NCBI GenBank assembly: GCA_947579605.1 | Contig: OX388316.1 | Coordinates: forward strand, 13,953,290-14,017,289 | DNA: 64,000 nucleotides | DNA from: Athripsodes cinereus | Lineage: Eukaryota > Arthropoda > Insecta > Trichoptera > Leptoceridae | Direction: 5' to 3' | Part shown: positions 11,534 to 23,974 of the stretch, one piece after another | How the letters are laid out: each line of letters begins with the position of its first letter | Position numbering within the stretch: the stretch's first letter is position 1 | The notes under the pieces: model-generated | What the model was told of the DNA's origin: nothing | Seen by the model: only the letters and a program-made list of their open reading frames with translations | The model's database searches: none | Translations under genes and position numbers: made by a program

Positions 11534-12539
11534 GACATCTGGAGAAATAATTGTAATAAGTAACTGATACAAAAAAAATCTTGGGATCGATATGTCGTGA
11601 TTAATTTTGGAAAATTGGTAGGACCGATAGGGTGATGCATCCATTATTTATCCTGCATATTATTTTGAAATGTGGTGGTGGTCCAAATAGAAGGTTTAAT
11701 TTGAGGATGACTTAATAAACTTCAACTTAATGAAGGAATATACTGAAAGTTTATTCGCTATTAAATATTAATAAAATTATACGAATAGTTGTCGTAAAAC
11801 TCGCGATAAACTCGCCCTCTGTATATTGATTGTATTTAATTTGAATGTATACCTTTTATGTAATTGTTTTTTTATCAATGTACAGTAAAGAATGAATAAA
11901 TAAATAAATATGTACATTATAAAGAATAAATTAGTTTAACATAGTTGACTAACATCACTTGCAAAAAGTAATTTCTCGTTTATTGCATTCATTTTCTGCT
12001 ACATTTCCTTTCATTCAACCAAGTTAGAAACTTTAATTCCACACCGTCCCGCAGAACACACTTATTACGTATGTATAGCTAAAATAAACTATACATATAT
12101 TATAATAAGTAAGAACAAACTATGTACAAGTAATACAAAATATTAGTAGACACTGCATATGTATGTAAGTAGATATTGTAACTAGATATGTATAGATTCA
12201 CTCTAGTAGGTAGGTAAGTAGGTAAGTACTATGAGAATGTTGGTAGTTCTTTTAGGCACTTTACACACAGAGTGAAATACAAAGAAAATTTATCACTGAA
12301 ATATCGCCATTTTTTTCATATGAAAACAATGATATATTATTTAGAAAAATACTAACCTAATGATTGCATCAGAATGTGTAATGAGTTACAGATTTACCGA
12401 TTTACTATTTTTCTCCTCATTTTTAGGCAATGACACAAAAATAATTATTATGTAACGAAAGATTATTGAGGCGTGATGTTTATGTGAAATCTCTCATTCT
12501 TGTAATTTTCCTAATGTCTGAGATTCATAATCAGCTGAT
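11534..12539. other. Unannotated; one possible J1-type tail
   Basis: T-rich sequence at about 11815-11885 ending in AATAAATAAATAAATA (11893-11909) resembles the end of a non-LTR element but lacks the GCCGT block. The rest shows nothing I recognise apart from GTAGGTAAGTAGGTAAG at about 12205-12227. Confidence 0.4.
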
Positions 12540-12690
12540 AATTAATATTTTTCTTAGCCATCCTTTTTCATTCTCTGCACTGTACGTTATTCTGTAAAGT
12601 GACAGTCTGCTTTACTTAGTCCATCCATCTCATTGCCTTTCCCTTCTAGGTCTCTGACCACGTCGATATCTCCATACTATGTAAATGAAA
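12540..12690 (-). pseudogene. Possible RT C-terminal scrap
   Basis: The minus strand gives RGQRPRRERQ, then DGWTK after a stop, similar in spacing to the GRPR..RWMD..K block near the end of many insect non-LTR RT proteins. It is short and broken, and could be chance. Confidence 0.3.
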
Positions 12691-13530
12691 AACTAGTTAT
12701 CTGGATATTTATCTGATATTGTATCCACAAAACAAATCTCATCGTCTGTAAAATCTTTATGGACAGTATTACCTAATACCATCACCGCGCCACAGCATCG
12801 TCCTACACTCTACTGAAGCAGTATTCGCTGAGCAAAACGTTATCATAGTAAATTTTTAATTACATTTTCTTTGTCTCTGTTTGAAGTGCATGAACAAACT
12901 AATACTTGGTACCTACTTACTTACTATACTTTCTCTTGCAAGTTCCACATTGCCTTTGCTCGACGACATATTTTTAAACGGTCTTACAAACTTCATATTA
13001 TTATTCGTATTCTATCTCTCACACAAGGGAACAAAAAGTTTGTTGCCTGGAATTATTTTTTTCCAAAATTACTAAAAAAAATCTACTTCTACTGAAATTT
13101 ATGATATTAATTAGAATTACGTAGATGTTTTCACCATATTGTTCTTGAAAAGTGAACAAAGAATAAATTGATACTTACTGAATTTAGTACAAGTTTATCA
13201 AAATGACAAACACTTGAGATTTTCCGAAATTATGTCATTCATATCAATCGTTTTATATACAACATTCATCCAAAACTGAATTGTTTGAGTGCCTGATTCA
13301 GGTGGTAACAAGTTTTTATTTCCAGGCTATATGTAAAAGGTGGATCGATTTTTTCCTTAAAAAACTTAAAAATGAAAATATCAGCACTCATCATCATATC
13401 AGCAGTCACAGCAAAAAATATTTTTGTTCCCCTGTGTAATTTGTATTGGTAGTGTGGGTTATCAGTTGCAGAAAATTGTTTACTTATATATAAAGTTTGT
13501 TTTGATGAATATTGCAAGAATGTTAAATTA

Positions 13531-13532
<2 letters not shown>
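12691..13532. other. No recognisable feature
   Basis: AT-rich with short overlapping open frames around 12871-13095 that match nothing I know. Confidence 0.4.

Positions 13533-13563
<31 letters not shown>
13533..13563. repeat. (TC)n microsatellite
   Basis: About fifteen uninterrupted TC dinucleotides, bounded by TATA on the left and TATC on the right. Confidence 0.98.
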
Positions 13564-13568
<5 letters not shown>

Positions 13569-14091
13569 CAATATTGTAAAGTAACTGTTTACTCATAATA
13601 AACTTAATAATACGAATACATTTGTACTACTTGAAGACAATAAGTTGAATCAGAGTTTCAAAATCAATCAATATTGATTCATATCTTATCGATAAAAAGT
13701 CAATTAGTAGATGCCTACTACTTTCTTCAATTTCTAAACAAATAATGAACTTACTTATTTACTTATGTGTTTTCAGGCCATTTCATAAAGTTTCATCTTG
13801 GCAGTGTTTAATTAATTTTTTTATTTACCTATTAATTAGAAAAGAAAAAAACCTTTAGTATGAAATTCACATACCTACTTACCTAATTAATTGTTTATTA
13901 TGCAATATTTTTTATAACTCTCCTCAAATTTACGAGACTTACGTTTAAAATGTTCAAAGATTTGTAATTATGCATGTCCAAACAATTTTTTTTCATCTTC
14001 CTCGTATCCCCATTTTAACTTAATTTTGATTAGGTCACTATAATGTTTTCTCGTTACTTTTGCCATCTACGGGCGGTGCAATTCTATTGTT
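13564..14091. other. No recognisable feature
   Basis: AT-rich DNA without gene or repeat match. Confidence 0.45.
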
Positions 14092-14119
14092 ATTAGATGG
14101 CAAAGGTTTGCCATCTAAT
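14092..14119. repeat. Short palindrome
   Basis: ATTAGATGGCAAA and its exact reverse complement are separated by GG: 13-bp arms. A further TTTGCCATCT lies at 14069-14078, and GTTACT/AGTAAC blocks flank the region (14053 and 14130), suggesting a decayed larger fold-back. Confidence 0.85.
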
Positions 14120-14438
14120 CTAATTACTCAAGTAACAGATAATACATAGAAAAAATACCTACTTTTTTTTATAAATGTGTTATATATATTTACACACCAT
14201 TAAGTATGTACATTAAAGGAAAAAATATATTGATAATTTAATTACTTTGTCAAAGAATATACGGCACGTTGCCATTTATTCACATATTTTCCTAACGTAT
14301 AATATAATATTAAATAAATTAAAAACTAAAGTGAAACTATAACAACACAACAAAATAAAAATACAATACATATGTACCTACATAGATGACGAAAACATTT
14401 TCATTCAGTTTTAATTAGTTGCAGGTGTATTGATTATA

Positions 14439-14490
14439 ACCAAGTGACAGATTACCACTGATACGTGTCAGTGGTAATCTGTCACTTGGT
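14439..14490. repeat. 52-bp spacerless palindrome
   Basis: Arms 14439-14464 and 14465-14490 are reverse complements at 25 of 26 positions with no spacer. Each arm contains AAGTGACAGATTACCACTGA. The start of the arm motif is repeated once more just downstream (GGTCACTTG at 14492-14500). No coding content. Confidence 0.93.
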
Positions 14491-14500
14491 CGGTCACTTG

Positions 14501-15162
14501 AAAACGATTCACTATAAAGATATAATATATTATTCTTGTATCTGAAAAGGTAGGATACTCTGTCATGCAAAGTAAAAGGAAACTACTTGCTATGAGATGT
14601 CGGTACGCGAAGCACATTGTACCTATGCATTTAATTTCAAAAGGTTCTACTAATGTGGTTGACAGTAAACAAGAAGAACTCTTAGTGAAACATCTTTAAT
14701 TAACAGTAATTGGCGGTAAATTGTAACTCTCTTCTTTATTAACACTTAACAGAGAAACTGTACAAGAGTAACTAGATATATACCTATCTACTTCTTTGTC
14801 CTAGAGATAGATGAACTTTAAGTATCTATGTGTTACTCTCACAACTTTACCTACCACAATGTCTTAACTATTAAGTTTGTTGAGTGTTGTATTTGATCAA
14901 AGAAAAAAATACCTATATCAAAATATGCTTTCAGAACACTTAACTTTTTCTTTACGTAATGTGACATAACTTTATTTTATAATTTGGTTAATTAAGAAAA
15001 GATTAAAATATTAACAACTTACGAACATAATTACTCGTAAATAACAAAAAATAGATTATTTACAAATAATCTAAACAAATGTTAATATTTAGAAGGATGA
15101 CCTGAATACCTTATTTTTGATGGCACGAAGCGGATTATCTGTATTTTAATCATACACTGGCA
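14501..15162. other. No recognisable feature
   Basis: AT-rich. A 9-bp-arm palindrome, AGATTATTTACAAATAATCT, lies at about 15053-15072; at this base composition it may be chance. Confidence 0.4.
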
Positions 15163-15195
15163 GTTTTTTTTTGGCTACCCCACTTATGCAAATAG
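15163..15195 (-). repeat. R1 head fragment
   Basis: TTTGGCTACCCCACTTATGC is the complement of the R1 head (GTGGGGTAGCC). Only about 30 bp is recognisable. Confidence 0.5.
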
Positions 15196-15339
15196 ATAAA
15201 CAAAGTAAGCTATTATTATAATGCACATAAGTAAATTTTGTAAAGGCATTTGCCAATGATCAAGGATGTCTGAATATGTTAATGAATTGACGTAGAACAG
15301 GATACAAATAATTATATTTATAATTATCTTCTTTCATCA

Positions 15340-15535
15340 TACCATCAAATCCTTGATTCCCGTCCAGAGAGTAAATGCACTGCCTTTGGTGTCAACCTAT
15401 GGATGTCAATCCAGTCAACCTTATACTTTCTTCTTGGACACTCCTCCACGAGATGTTGGTTTATTTGGGACTGAGCCCTACAGTGATCAAAACCACAGGC
15501 GATGAAGTGGTTTTCTTGACGGGAACCAAAGATTT
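15340..15535 (-). pseudogene. Non-LTR RT C-terminal remnant with Cys/His motif
   Basis: Minus-strand translation gives CRAQSQINQHLVEECPRRKY followed by DWIDIHRLTPKAV. This resembles the C-terminal CxCG..QT..H...ECP.R.F block, a zinc-knuckle-like motif after the RT domain of several insect non-LTR families. The frame ends at a stop after about fifteen further residues. No RT core is present. It does not share the K1 block order, so it is a separate family. Confidence 0.6.
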
Positions 15536-17442
15536 AATTTGAACTATTGAACGCAGCAATTCAGCTCAGAAAATTAATACATGCCGAAGCCATACAAATA
15601 GTAAAGTAAAGTAATTATCATACCATTAAACTATACATTATTTAGATTTTGTTACAGAAAATGTCTCCAGATCATAGAACACTGAAAGAAAATTAGGTCA
15701 GTAATTGATATTGTCAAAATGATATTAGACGCATAAACTGGACTAGTAAGAAGTTTGTTGTTAGAAAATATTTCTTATTAATTAGACCCCCGTTGTTTTA
15801 CAATACAATAATGATGATTGATCAAATAGAAGAAAATTGGTCTAATCCCTTATACACAGTATAAAGACGACAATTCAATCAGATAATATTACTAGTTTCA
15901 AAGCCGGCTTTGATCAGACCAATAAGCAAATAATTATTTAAGAACTTTTTAGCAAAATTATATTATTCTTTTTATTAGTTATTTTTTACATGGTTTCACA
16001 CAAACTGAAATATATTTATCAACAAATGATTCTTGAAAATACCATTGTTATATTTTTGGAAGTTGTCTATGTGATAAATTTATATTTTTTTCAGAACGAA
16101 TTTTATCCAGAGAGTAATTTTATTCACCAATATTATTGTCTCGACTTCTCCAGAAGATATTATGATATTATCAATAAAACATATTTTATACGAACCGACC
16201 AAAATATTGGAACAAGGAATTTACTTTGATAGTAATTCAATTTCATAATACATAGACAGACGATTCAGTATTGCGTTTGATGCTTACTAGTATTAGATAT
16301 GTCTTAATTCTGATCTCACCATAATAACAACAATAGAATGGCGATTATCTTATTACCACAGTTGATTGAAGCCATATCGTTTGATGTACCTACAATATTA
16401 ATAATAAGTGAACTACCTAGAAAATAATATTAAATGTTTTGTTGTCTAGACAAATATTTTGTCTGATACAATATGGATAATATTTATCAATGACGTGTGA
16501 AGTAAAAAAAAAAAAAATTCGTAAGGCTTGTGTCATATAATTCAATTGTTCAAAAATATTTACCTTTTTGTTTCAGGGTTTAGGTTAAGGCAAAACCAAC
16601 GTGCAAATGGTAAAATTTATCAAATAATCTCAACCATGTTAATACACTGTGACATTGAAATTTTTCTCTATAATTATTGTTTCATAATGACTAAAAACTA
16701 AAAATCATATTCTTGCTTTTCTAATCAAGCAATCAAAACTAACCAATACCCTAATAATAAAATTACACTTGTAAACTCACAAGTCATAGGTATAGGGGAA
16801 CATTGAAACGCCTTTAGTAATATCATACCTACTTAAAACTTTTGATATTAGATGTTATTAAAAATGTATTTGGATTTGTTTAAAGTGTAGGTAAGTACAA
16901 AATTCCTTTAGATCCTATAATAATAATTATTATAAGGGAGCTTTGTCTTTTCTAATCAGAGTTGAAATCTCTGCCAATCAATTCTGCACGTGTCCAGCAC
17001 GCGTCATTCTTGATTACTAGTATGTACCCCATTACAATGCAGGGACACACATACTATGGCATGGCATACCTTAAGATGTACAGCAGAACCATTATAGAAT
17101 GTCTTAAATAAATTATGTATTTACCCATCCTGCAATGATGTGATTATAAACATCACCCTCGTGTGAAATATCCAAGAATTAATGGTTAATGGTTTGATTC
17201 AATTGGAACGAAATCCATCTTACTTATTAATATCTATCCATAATTTAAAGGAATATTTTATCGCTTAAGATTGCTTTCATTTATTAACATAAATCATGAT
17301 GCCATTTACCAAATTCAAAGTAGCCAGCAAACTCACTTAAAATAGTGATCATAAAAATCATCCTCTATGAACCATAACAAAATAAATCAACCGGTATGGG
17401 TTTATAATTTTAAATGAAGTTAATCAAAAATATTCATTCATT
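15536..17442. other. No recognisable feature
   Basis: About 1.9 kb, AT-rich. The 79-codon open frame at 15990-16229 is asparagine-, tyrosine- and isoleucine-rich and unsupported. Confidence 0.45.
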
Positions 17443-17565
17443 TCCACCATCACAGCAAATCTCACAGGTCGGATAGCCAGCAAAAGAAAAAGAGGCAATA
17501 AATATGCAAACAGTCCTCTCCGTACCAATAAAATTTCATTCAAAATTAATGACCTCATCACTGAA
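17443..17565 (+). repeat. R1 dispersed repeat, decayed
   Basis: CCACCATCACAGCAAATCTC, a degraded GGTCGGATAGCCAGCA, AATAAATATGCAAACAGTCC and TCTCCGTACCAATAAAA follow the R1 order. The middle CATTC block and CTCATCACTGAATTG are also visible. Confidence 0.8.
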
Positions 17566-17689
17566 TTGATTTTTTTTTAGTTTAACAGAAATAAAGAAAG
17601 TACCAAAAATTATAGTAATTGTATTCAATTTTACCCTTTCCAAGCGGTAATAATGGTAATAACGTATCATTGCTGTCTTCAGAGGTCCT

Positions 17690-17785
17690 GAAAGCAATAA
17701 TAGATAAGGCTTTCTAGAGAAAGTACTTTACTAGCAATGAGCCTTCAAACCAACTAGGACAAGCGGAAGATTGTGCTACTTTTTT
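17690..17785 (+). pseudogene. Short element 3' scrap (second copy of 18558-18640)
   Basis: GCAATGAGCCTTCAAACC and AACTAGGACAAGCGGAAGA match the 18.6-kb scrap with point changes. It is followed, after 0.7 kb, by nothing else in common. Function not readable here. Confidence 0.45.
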
Positions 17786-18557
17786 CACAACATATTTTCT
17801 AACACTCTAATATTGTTGGGATAAGAATGGAAAGCCGACAAATTCCGTACAACTAAACTTAAATATATTCACGACAATTCTATTTTATTAACCACAAATT
17901 CCACTAGGCAACCAGTGCACACTCTGTTTATAAAATGACTAAATAACTCGTGGATCAATTAAATTTATTAAAAATTAATTATTTCTATCTAGGTACGCGA
18001 CGCATTGGCCACACAGCTGTTAGGTTACGCAATTTGACTTATAATTAAAAGAGAATAATAACAGTAATAATTGCTTCATTTAACCAATTACAGTCAGGCA
18101 AAAAGTATTACATTATATATCTAATATAATAATCAGAAAAATAAACAATTATATAATATCCAACCCCCACATTATATTATAGGTATAGGTAAGGGTAGTT
18201 ACACGGGGTGAAAGCTTCGATGAAATAATCTTGTGAAGGTATATAATTTATAATATTCATTGGTTAGTTAGCGCTAAAAATGTAACTATGTATGTATAAA
18301 TTGAATAACATATCGCATGAGTTGACTCGAGTCACGTGACTGGTAAAATGGCGTGAGAATGATTGGTGACATACTCGTTTATTATCCTGACAAAAATACA
18401 AACACCATCGGTTTTGAAATTGTGGGTGTCAAAATATGGAATTATTTATTTTTTAATTTTCAAATACTTCCATTTTCAATTGTTGAATTTGATTATTATT
18501 TTAGTTATTTTTATATCGAAACAATATTTATCAAAACACTATTCTTTTTCCTTCGCA
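17786..18557. other. No recognisable feature
   Basis: AT-rich DNA; nothing recognised. Confidence 0.45.
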
Positions 18558-18640
18558 GCGGTGGACAGGGATCTCTGGAGGAGGAATCCAGGCGCAATGG
18601 GCCTCCGACTCAACTAGGACAAGGGGAAGAAGATGTACTA
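18558..18640 (+). pseudogene. Possible RT C-terminal scrap
   Basis: One frame reads AVDRDLWRRNPGAMGLRLN then a stop. The DRDLWRR core resembles the last conserved block (DRD.W) of insect non-LTR RT proteins. GC-rich against its surroundings. A decayed sister copy lies at 17690-17785. Confidence 0.5.
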
Positions 18641-18682
18641 CGATGTATGTACGAGTATGTATATTCTCCTTTTCTCCCTAAC

Positions 18683-18855
18683 ACACCATCTCTCACAAGT
18701 GGAGCAGCCAGCGAAATAACTATGTATTAAACATAAATGTCATCATCATCTATGTGTCATGAAAAAAAGACATTCGGGATGGGTGGCATATTTCATCGCT
18801 GAATTGAATACGTTAAGTGACTGACACATTATATTTTAAAAAAAACCTGCTCTTT
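18683..18855 (+). repeat. R1 dispersed repeat
   Basis: CACCATCTCTCACAAGTGGA, GCAGCCAGCGA, GACATTCGGGATGGGTGGCA and TTCATCGCTGAATTG in R1 order, ending near AACCTGCTCTTTGCA. Directly followed by another R1 copy. Confidence 0.85.
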
Positions 18856-18868
18856 GCACCTATTAGAA

Positions 18869-19085
18869 CTACTACTAGGTATACCATCACGGTATATTTT
18901 GCAAGTGAGGTAGACAATAGACTTATTGCGTCTAAAAATATGCGATGATAATAAAAAGATAAAACATTCAGGACGGGTGGGATGCCTCATCGCTGAATTT
19001 AGATGTTAATTGTCTTACGAACACCTGCCTTTTATAAGACACTCAGAAACTTAAAGAAAAGTGTGAGAGACTAATTATTTTTTGG
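18869..19085 (+). repeat. R1 dispersed repeat, near full length
   Basis: Begins ACTACTACTAGGTATACC, then ATCACGGTATATTTTGCAAG, CATTCAGGACGGGTGGGATG, CTCATCGCTGAATTTAGATG, ACACCTGCCTTTTATAAGAC and GTGTGAGAGACTAATT. In direct tandem with the preceding copy, 13 bp apart. Confidence 0.87.
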
Positions 19086-19699
19086 CAAATCCACGGAATA
19101 TGTATGACACAAGTAATAAAAAATAGAGGTATTGAATTGCTTTTTAACTTTTCTAATTATTATTAATCATATTGAAGTAAGTATCCAAACAGTTCAAAGG
19201 GTAAAAACAAACGACTAAACCCACGTGAAAATTTATTACTTAGTAGTTTTATTAAAGTATGGTATAACTACTACCTGTAACATAGTCACCCTAGTATTGA
19301 GTAAATATCATGACTTGCTAACATACTCATGCCATTAGATTAGGAATGAGAAATTCATTATATTTTCCAATCTTACTTAACAAGCATACATAAGTAAGTA
19401 GGTACACACAATGCAACTCCCACACGAAGGTGTGATTAAAACTTCTTCTTCGGGAAATCTTCAGGACTTATAAATTAAAACTTTAAAATTGTTTAAGTAA
19501 AACTGTGTACAAATTTTGTTACTTGTACTTAGTTATGTAAACGAAACAAATTTTAATATAATGTTTTAAATAAAATAATTATAATATGTTTCACCCATCT
19601 CAAGCAACAATTTTTTCAGATCGCTTTCTCAAAACATATTAAAATATGATAAACCTTTAAAAGAATTTCATTTTTTATCTAAAGCGTAACGGATTTTTC
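19086..19699. other. No recognisable feature
   Basis: AT-rich spacer between R1 copies. Confidence 0.45.
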
Positions 19700-19912
19700 T
19701 TCAATTGGGGTGGCCAGTTAACTATCCGAATGTAATAAACATGCGGGTCGTCCTCCTTATGCATTAAAAATAATACATTCAGGATAAGTCGTATATGTCA
19801 TCGATGTTGAAGATGTTTAATGTCTGCTTGTGGTACTTTACAAATACCTGGCTTCTAAGGGACACTCGAAAAATTGAAAAAAAAATGGGAGTAAGCGACT
19901 TCACGGAAGACC
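19700..19912 (+). repeat. R1 dispersed repeat, strongly diverged
   Basis: GGGGTGGCCAG, GTAATAAACATGCGGGTCG, ACATTCAGGATAAG, GACACTCGAAAAATTG and ATGGGAGTAAG keep the R1 order and spacing. The head (TACCATCACGG) is lost. Confidence 0.75.
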
Positions 19913-21107
19913 AAAATAAAAAGATTTTCCAATAATCTTTTTTTCAGCAAATTTCCAGAAGGTAACCAGTCACTAGGGAGTAGGTATTACTCTGATGTAG
20001 GTCCAAAAAATTTTCGAAGAAAATTAACATTAGGTCGTGTGAAATTGTATAAGACAAAGTTCGTTACTAGACGCTGAAAGATTTTTTTAATAAAGGGAAT
20101 GAGTTATTTCATGAGGAATTATTAATAAAATCTTACCAACTAGGTACATTTCAAAAACATATTTAAAATTTAATTGTAAGATAAGGTGATAATTTTAAAA
20201 CTGCAAAAAAAATCAATTACATAGAAAACTATGTCATACCTGTTTATATATTTTTAGAAGTTGCAATCTTTTACCGAGCTCCATATTTTCTTATATTCCT
20301 CTCTTAAAATCAAAATTTTTTTACTTATCGTTCACACCAGATTAAGCAAAAATATTCACTTGCAATGATTAATAATATATGTGTTTCATGACATTCAACA
20401 TCACTTAATCTTGTATTATTTCATAGCAAAGCACCCGAAATCGAGTAAATTTTGAAATTATTAGATCACTAAGAATAAAAATATATTTATATGCTAAGTG
20501 AATTATACTTATACTTGAAAAATATTTTGTACATAATTGGCCTTAGTTAAATAATTCATTAAAGAAATAAATAAAACCTAAAAAAATAAACACAGTTATT
20601 TTATTTAAAGGATTAAAAATATCATGTTTACTTTAATTTCATATGTTGAACAAAAACAGAGGATAAAATCATTAAAAACTCACCTACGTATATTTAGTAA
20701 TACTGTTTCCTGGAAGGTACATCAAAGTCAAATTTAGAATTCGTGAGTTTTCAAAAGATTGATTTTGATTACATCATTAATAATTACCCAATTACTATAA
20801 ATTAATTGGAATAATTCATATGATATATCAAACAATAATATTATAATATCACAATGTTTTGTATATGAAAAAAAATTGGCATCTTTGATATTAATAAATG
20901 AACTTGAAAGCACAAAATTGATAAATACTTTTCTTTACATTATTTTGTGTTTTTTTATGAATATTAATATTCCTTTATTACTTTTCATTCACGATTATTA
21001 ATGTTATTCTTTTATATTGCTTCACTTATTAAATGTGCTTAGGTATATTCAATAAATACTAAAAAAATATCCTCCAGTTAAGACATTTTATTTTTAACAT
21101 GCATAAA
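19913..21107. other. No recognisable feature
   Basis: About 1.2 kb of very AT-rich DNA, without genes or repeat matches. Confidence 0.45.
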
Positions 21108-21168
21108 TAATTCACATAGATTGAGCTAGTTCCAAATTAAGATGAAAATCTTGTATTTTGTGTACTTA
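21108..21168 (+). repeat. SINE-associated repeat segment, second copy
   Basis: Matches 903-964 (AGATTGAGCTAGTTCCAAATT, shown here only in part, then AAAATCTTGTATTTTG). It abuts the 5' end of the RT fragment that follows, so it may mark the insertion point of that fragment. Confidence 0.6.
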
Positions 21169-21169
21169 A

Positions 21170-21475
21170 GAACACGTCGAAAACGAAGAAGTATTAACCA
21201 GGGTAGGCGAAAAAAGACAACTTCTTAAGAGAATCGGCCAACAACGAGCTAACTGTATTGGCCACAACATCAGGCACCCAGGACTACTCATCGCCATCGC
21301 GGAGGGTAAGACCGAGGGGACAAATGGCAGAGGCCGACCAAGAGACGCGTATATGGACCAACTGAAGAGGGACATGAACTGTGGCTCATACGTAGAGCTG
21401 AAAAGACTGGCTGAGAATAGAGACGAATGGAGAAGAAAAACCAAACTCGTTGCAGACCAATCCAATGGATTGTAA
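21170..21475 (+). pseudogene. Non-LTR RT C-terminal fragment, RTE-like
   Basis: A frame open from 21170 to the stop at 21473-21475 gives NEEVLTRVGEKRQLLKRIGQ, then IGHNIRHPGLL, an EGK..G..GRGRPR block and YVELKRLAENRDEWR. This is the post-RT region of RTE-type and related insect retrotransposons: EVL.R....R.LL, GH.(I/L)RH, GRGRPR and L..LA..R..WR in order. About 100 residues with no internal stop, but with no RT core, so it is the 3' end of a 5'-truncated copy. G+C is clearly above the surroundings. An upstream stop at 21167-21169 marks the break. Confidence 0.82.
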
Positions 21476-22251
21476 CTTATTATATATAATAATTAGGATA
21501 TGAAATAAGTAAAATAATACATATGTAATATACCGACCTACATAATACTTATTATTTATATGTATCCTTGAATTGCATAGGTGAACCATTTCGAACCATT
21601 TACGGCTGTTGTGTTTTAGTGTGATCATGATTGAACATAATGTATACATATCTGACTGTATTTTGCTGAGAAGTGTGGATTATGAAAAAAACAATGAATT
21701 GTGGGCAATTTGTTGATATTAAGACATTTGTTTTTATGATGGAAGCAGAAGTGAGTTATGAATTGGTAAAAAGTAAAGCAATGAGTAAAGTCAAAAATTT
21801 GCATACCTAAATAAAATATAATGACGAGCTTAACTGACTGTGCTAATTTATCTGTCACATTAAATGTCGTTTCTTGTCTCTTTATTAGTCTATCCCACAA
21901 GGAATACATTAGGTACAAGCTAAAATGATACTAGTACCTTTACTCAAGTTCACAAGTTTTGTTTTATCATACGCCTTTAAAATAAAATATTTACATCGTT
22001 AACCTTGTACAACAATGAAGGAAGGTTAGTAATAATTTCAGTCCCATTAGGGACTGTTCGAATCGAAATACATGTTACTACACAAAGTATGCCGGAGAAA
22101 AACTACACCCTGTACCAAATAAGTCTATGACAAACATAGGACCCCATTATTTTCTGTAAGTTTAAGAGAGCCTTGTAAAAGGTTATGAAATTTGTGTAGT
22201 CTTTGCTGTTATCTGTCATAGATTAAACTGATTTAGTACCTATTTTTGATA
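21476..22251. other. No recognisable feature
   Basis: AT-rich. Contains the non-supported open frames around 21625-21918. Confidence 0.4.
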
Positions 22252-22435
22252 TTTTTTTTTTTTAAAAAAAGATATATCTGGGTTTTGTTATAAACCCAAA
22301 TACAACCTTATACACCTTTCTCACTAAGCTAAAAGCTTGTGCCGTGAAAGGGAAGTTTGCCGGCACCTGGGATCGAACCACGGACCCCTTGTTCTGAAGG
22401 CCGAGACTCTACCCCCAGGCTACCGACGAACTCAT
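22252..22435 (-). mobile_element. tRNA-derived SINE (family S1)
   Basis: On the minus strand: GGTAGCCTGGGGGTAGAG (box A region, 22422-22405), GTGGTTCGATCCCAGG (box B GGTTCGATCCC at 22379-22369), a short body with ACAAGCTTTTAGC, then TTGTATTTGGGTTTATAACA and a poly-A end. The tail forms a GGGTTTATAACAAAACCC hairpin. This is the best S1 copy: other copies are at 55830 and 59514, with tail-only copies at 24370 and 30304. Confidence 0.88.
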
Positions 22436-22675
22436 CTCAACTAAGACTTAAGAAATAAACTTGAGAGGCTTCAGAATTATAACATCCGTTTTATTTTTAA
22501 TCTCAAGAGATCTGATCACGTCTCCCAGTATCGAATCAATCTGAGAAGACTAACTGTACATCTAAGACGTGAACTTCATATTTTATCACTTGTTCATAAA
22601 ATACTCTATTTCACTTCCTTGCGAAATGAAACACAAATAGGTACTTATTTGTAAAATTACATCGTGAATTCCGCG
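22436..22675. other. No recognisable feature
   Basis: Short AT-rich spacer between S1 and R1. Confidence 0.4.
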
Positions 22676-22785
22676 CACCCATACTGAATGTCTTATTTTA
22701 TTTTGACACGGAGAGGACAACCTCCATATTTATGACATGCAGTTAGTCCACTGACTGCCTCACTTGTAGGAAATTCCATTATGGT
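22676..22785 (-). repeat. R1 dispersed repeat
   Basis: Minus-strand copy: CACCCATACTGAATGTCTT, GACACGGAGAGGACAACC, ATTTATGACATGCAGTTAG, TGCCTCACTTGTAGGAAA and ATTATGGTATGG are complements of the R1 blocks in reverse order. Confidence 0.8.
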
Positions 22786-23702
22786 ATGGAGGAATAATTT
22801 GAACTTAGTATCTCTATTACCTAACGAATGTCGAATTTTGACCAGTGATTGATGAATCTAGCGTTACTGTATTTGTCATTCTCGTTGTGTTCATTTTGAT
22901 AACATATTTACCTATATTTAAATCGTTTATACCTATTTTGTGATATTTTTAGATGAAAAAATATTTCCGTCTTGACTGGAGGTAATTTATTTTATGTAAA
23001 ATTATAGTTTTTATTCTGAATTAAATATTGCTGTACTGTCAACTAAAATGTATGTAACGTTAAATAATACTAAACAATGTTTTCAAACTTTACCGATTCC
23101 CTGATTGTAATTGATTTTGTGTAGGTATTATTAATTTTTTCATTACCCTGTATGTTTGCAAAACAAACCAAAATGCAATACAAAAAAATATGTCCAATTT
23201 CGTTAATGCAAAACAACGCGTTAGAACAGTCGTACAGAAAAATTACGTCTCACGACATAGTATAATTTCGCTCCGACACGCAGATAACTTATTTTATTAA
23301 CTATTTATAGTGTTTATTGTGTTACTTATGTAAATTAAAATAGTACAAACAATAATATTAATGAACCTTGATAATTTTAACATTAAAATTATAATTAATA
23401 TTTTACTGTAGCTTTAAGCTTAAACACGTCCATAAATATTGTTTTGTTAATAATTAAACGGTTTTCCTAATTCAACAATCTCAAATTACCATGGATATTA
23501 TGTATTTTCAAATATTAAATTTTCCTTATAAGATGAAATTGTTAATCTAAGAAGCCTTCTGCAAGCTCCTAACTCTTCTACGTAATATGATTACAAAATG
23601 AAATATACAGTAGATTGGAGTATATTATGAAGTCAAGCGAGATACTCAAACTAAAAATAGTATTTGAATGGATTCAAAGCAAAGGTTCTAGCATTTTGAA
23701 TA
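22786..23702. other. No recognisable feature
   Basis: AT-rich DNA; nothing recognised. Confidence 0.45.
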
Positions 23703-23822
23703 ATGGCCGGTTTCAATAACCTATCTATCCGTGACTGTCGATTGAAATCTATGATTTAAAATATAGAACACAATAGATTTCAATCGACAGTAGCGGATAG
23801 ATAGATTATTGAAACCGGCCAT
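23703..23822. mobile_element. 120-bp palindromic MITE
   Basis: Arms 23703-23752 and 23773-23822 are reverse complements at 47 of 50 positions around a 20-nt spacer. Ends read ATGGCCGGTTTCAATAA. Such short, nearly full-length palindromes are typical of MITEs, non-autonomous DNA elements moved by a transposase from elsewhere. No clear target duplication could be fixed. Confidence 0.88.
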
Positions 23823-23940
23823 AAGTAATTATATTATTTCACGTGGTCTAGTTTGATAAGTGTGGGCGATTGTTAAACGCCTAACTATAGGTACAATAGG
23901 CCCACGTGACGCACATTTAGGAGTTATAATTTTTTTTAGT

Positions 23941-23944
<4 letters not shown>

Positions 23945-23971
<27 letters not shown>
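23945..23971. repeat. (TA)n microsatellite
   Basis: An uninterrupted AT run of about 27 bases, followed by AATAATAATAATC. Confidence 0.97.
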
Positions 23972-23974
<3 letters not shown>
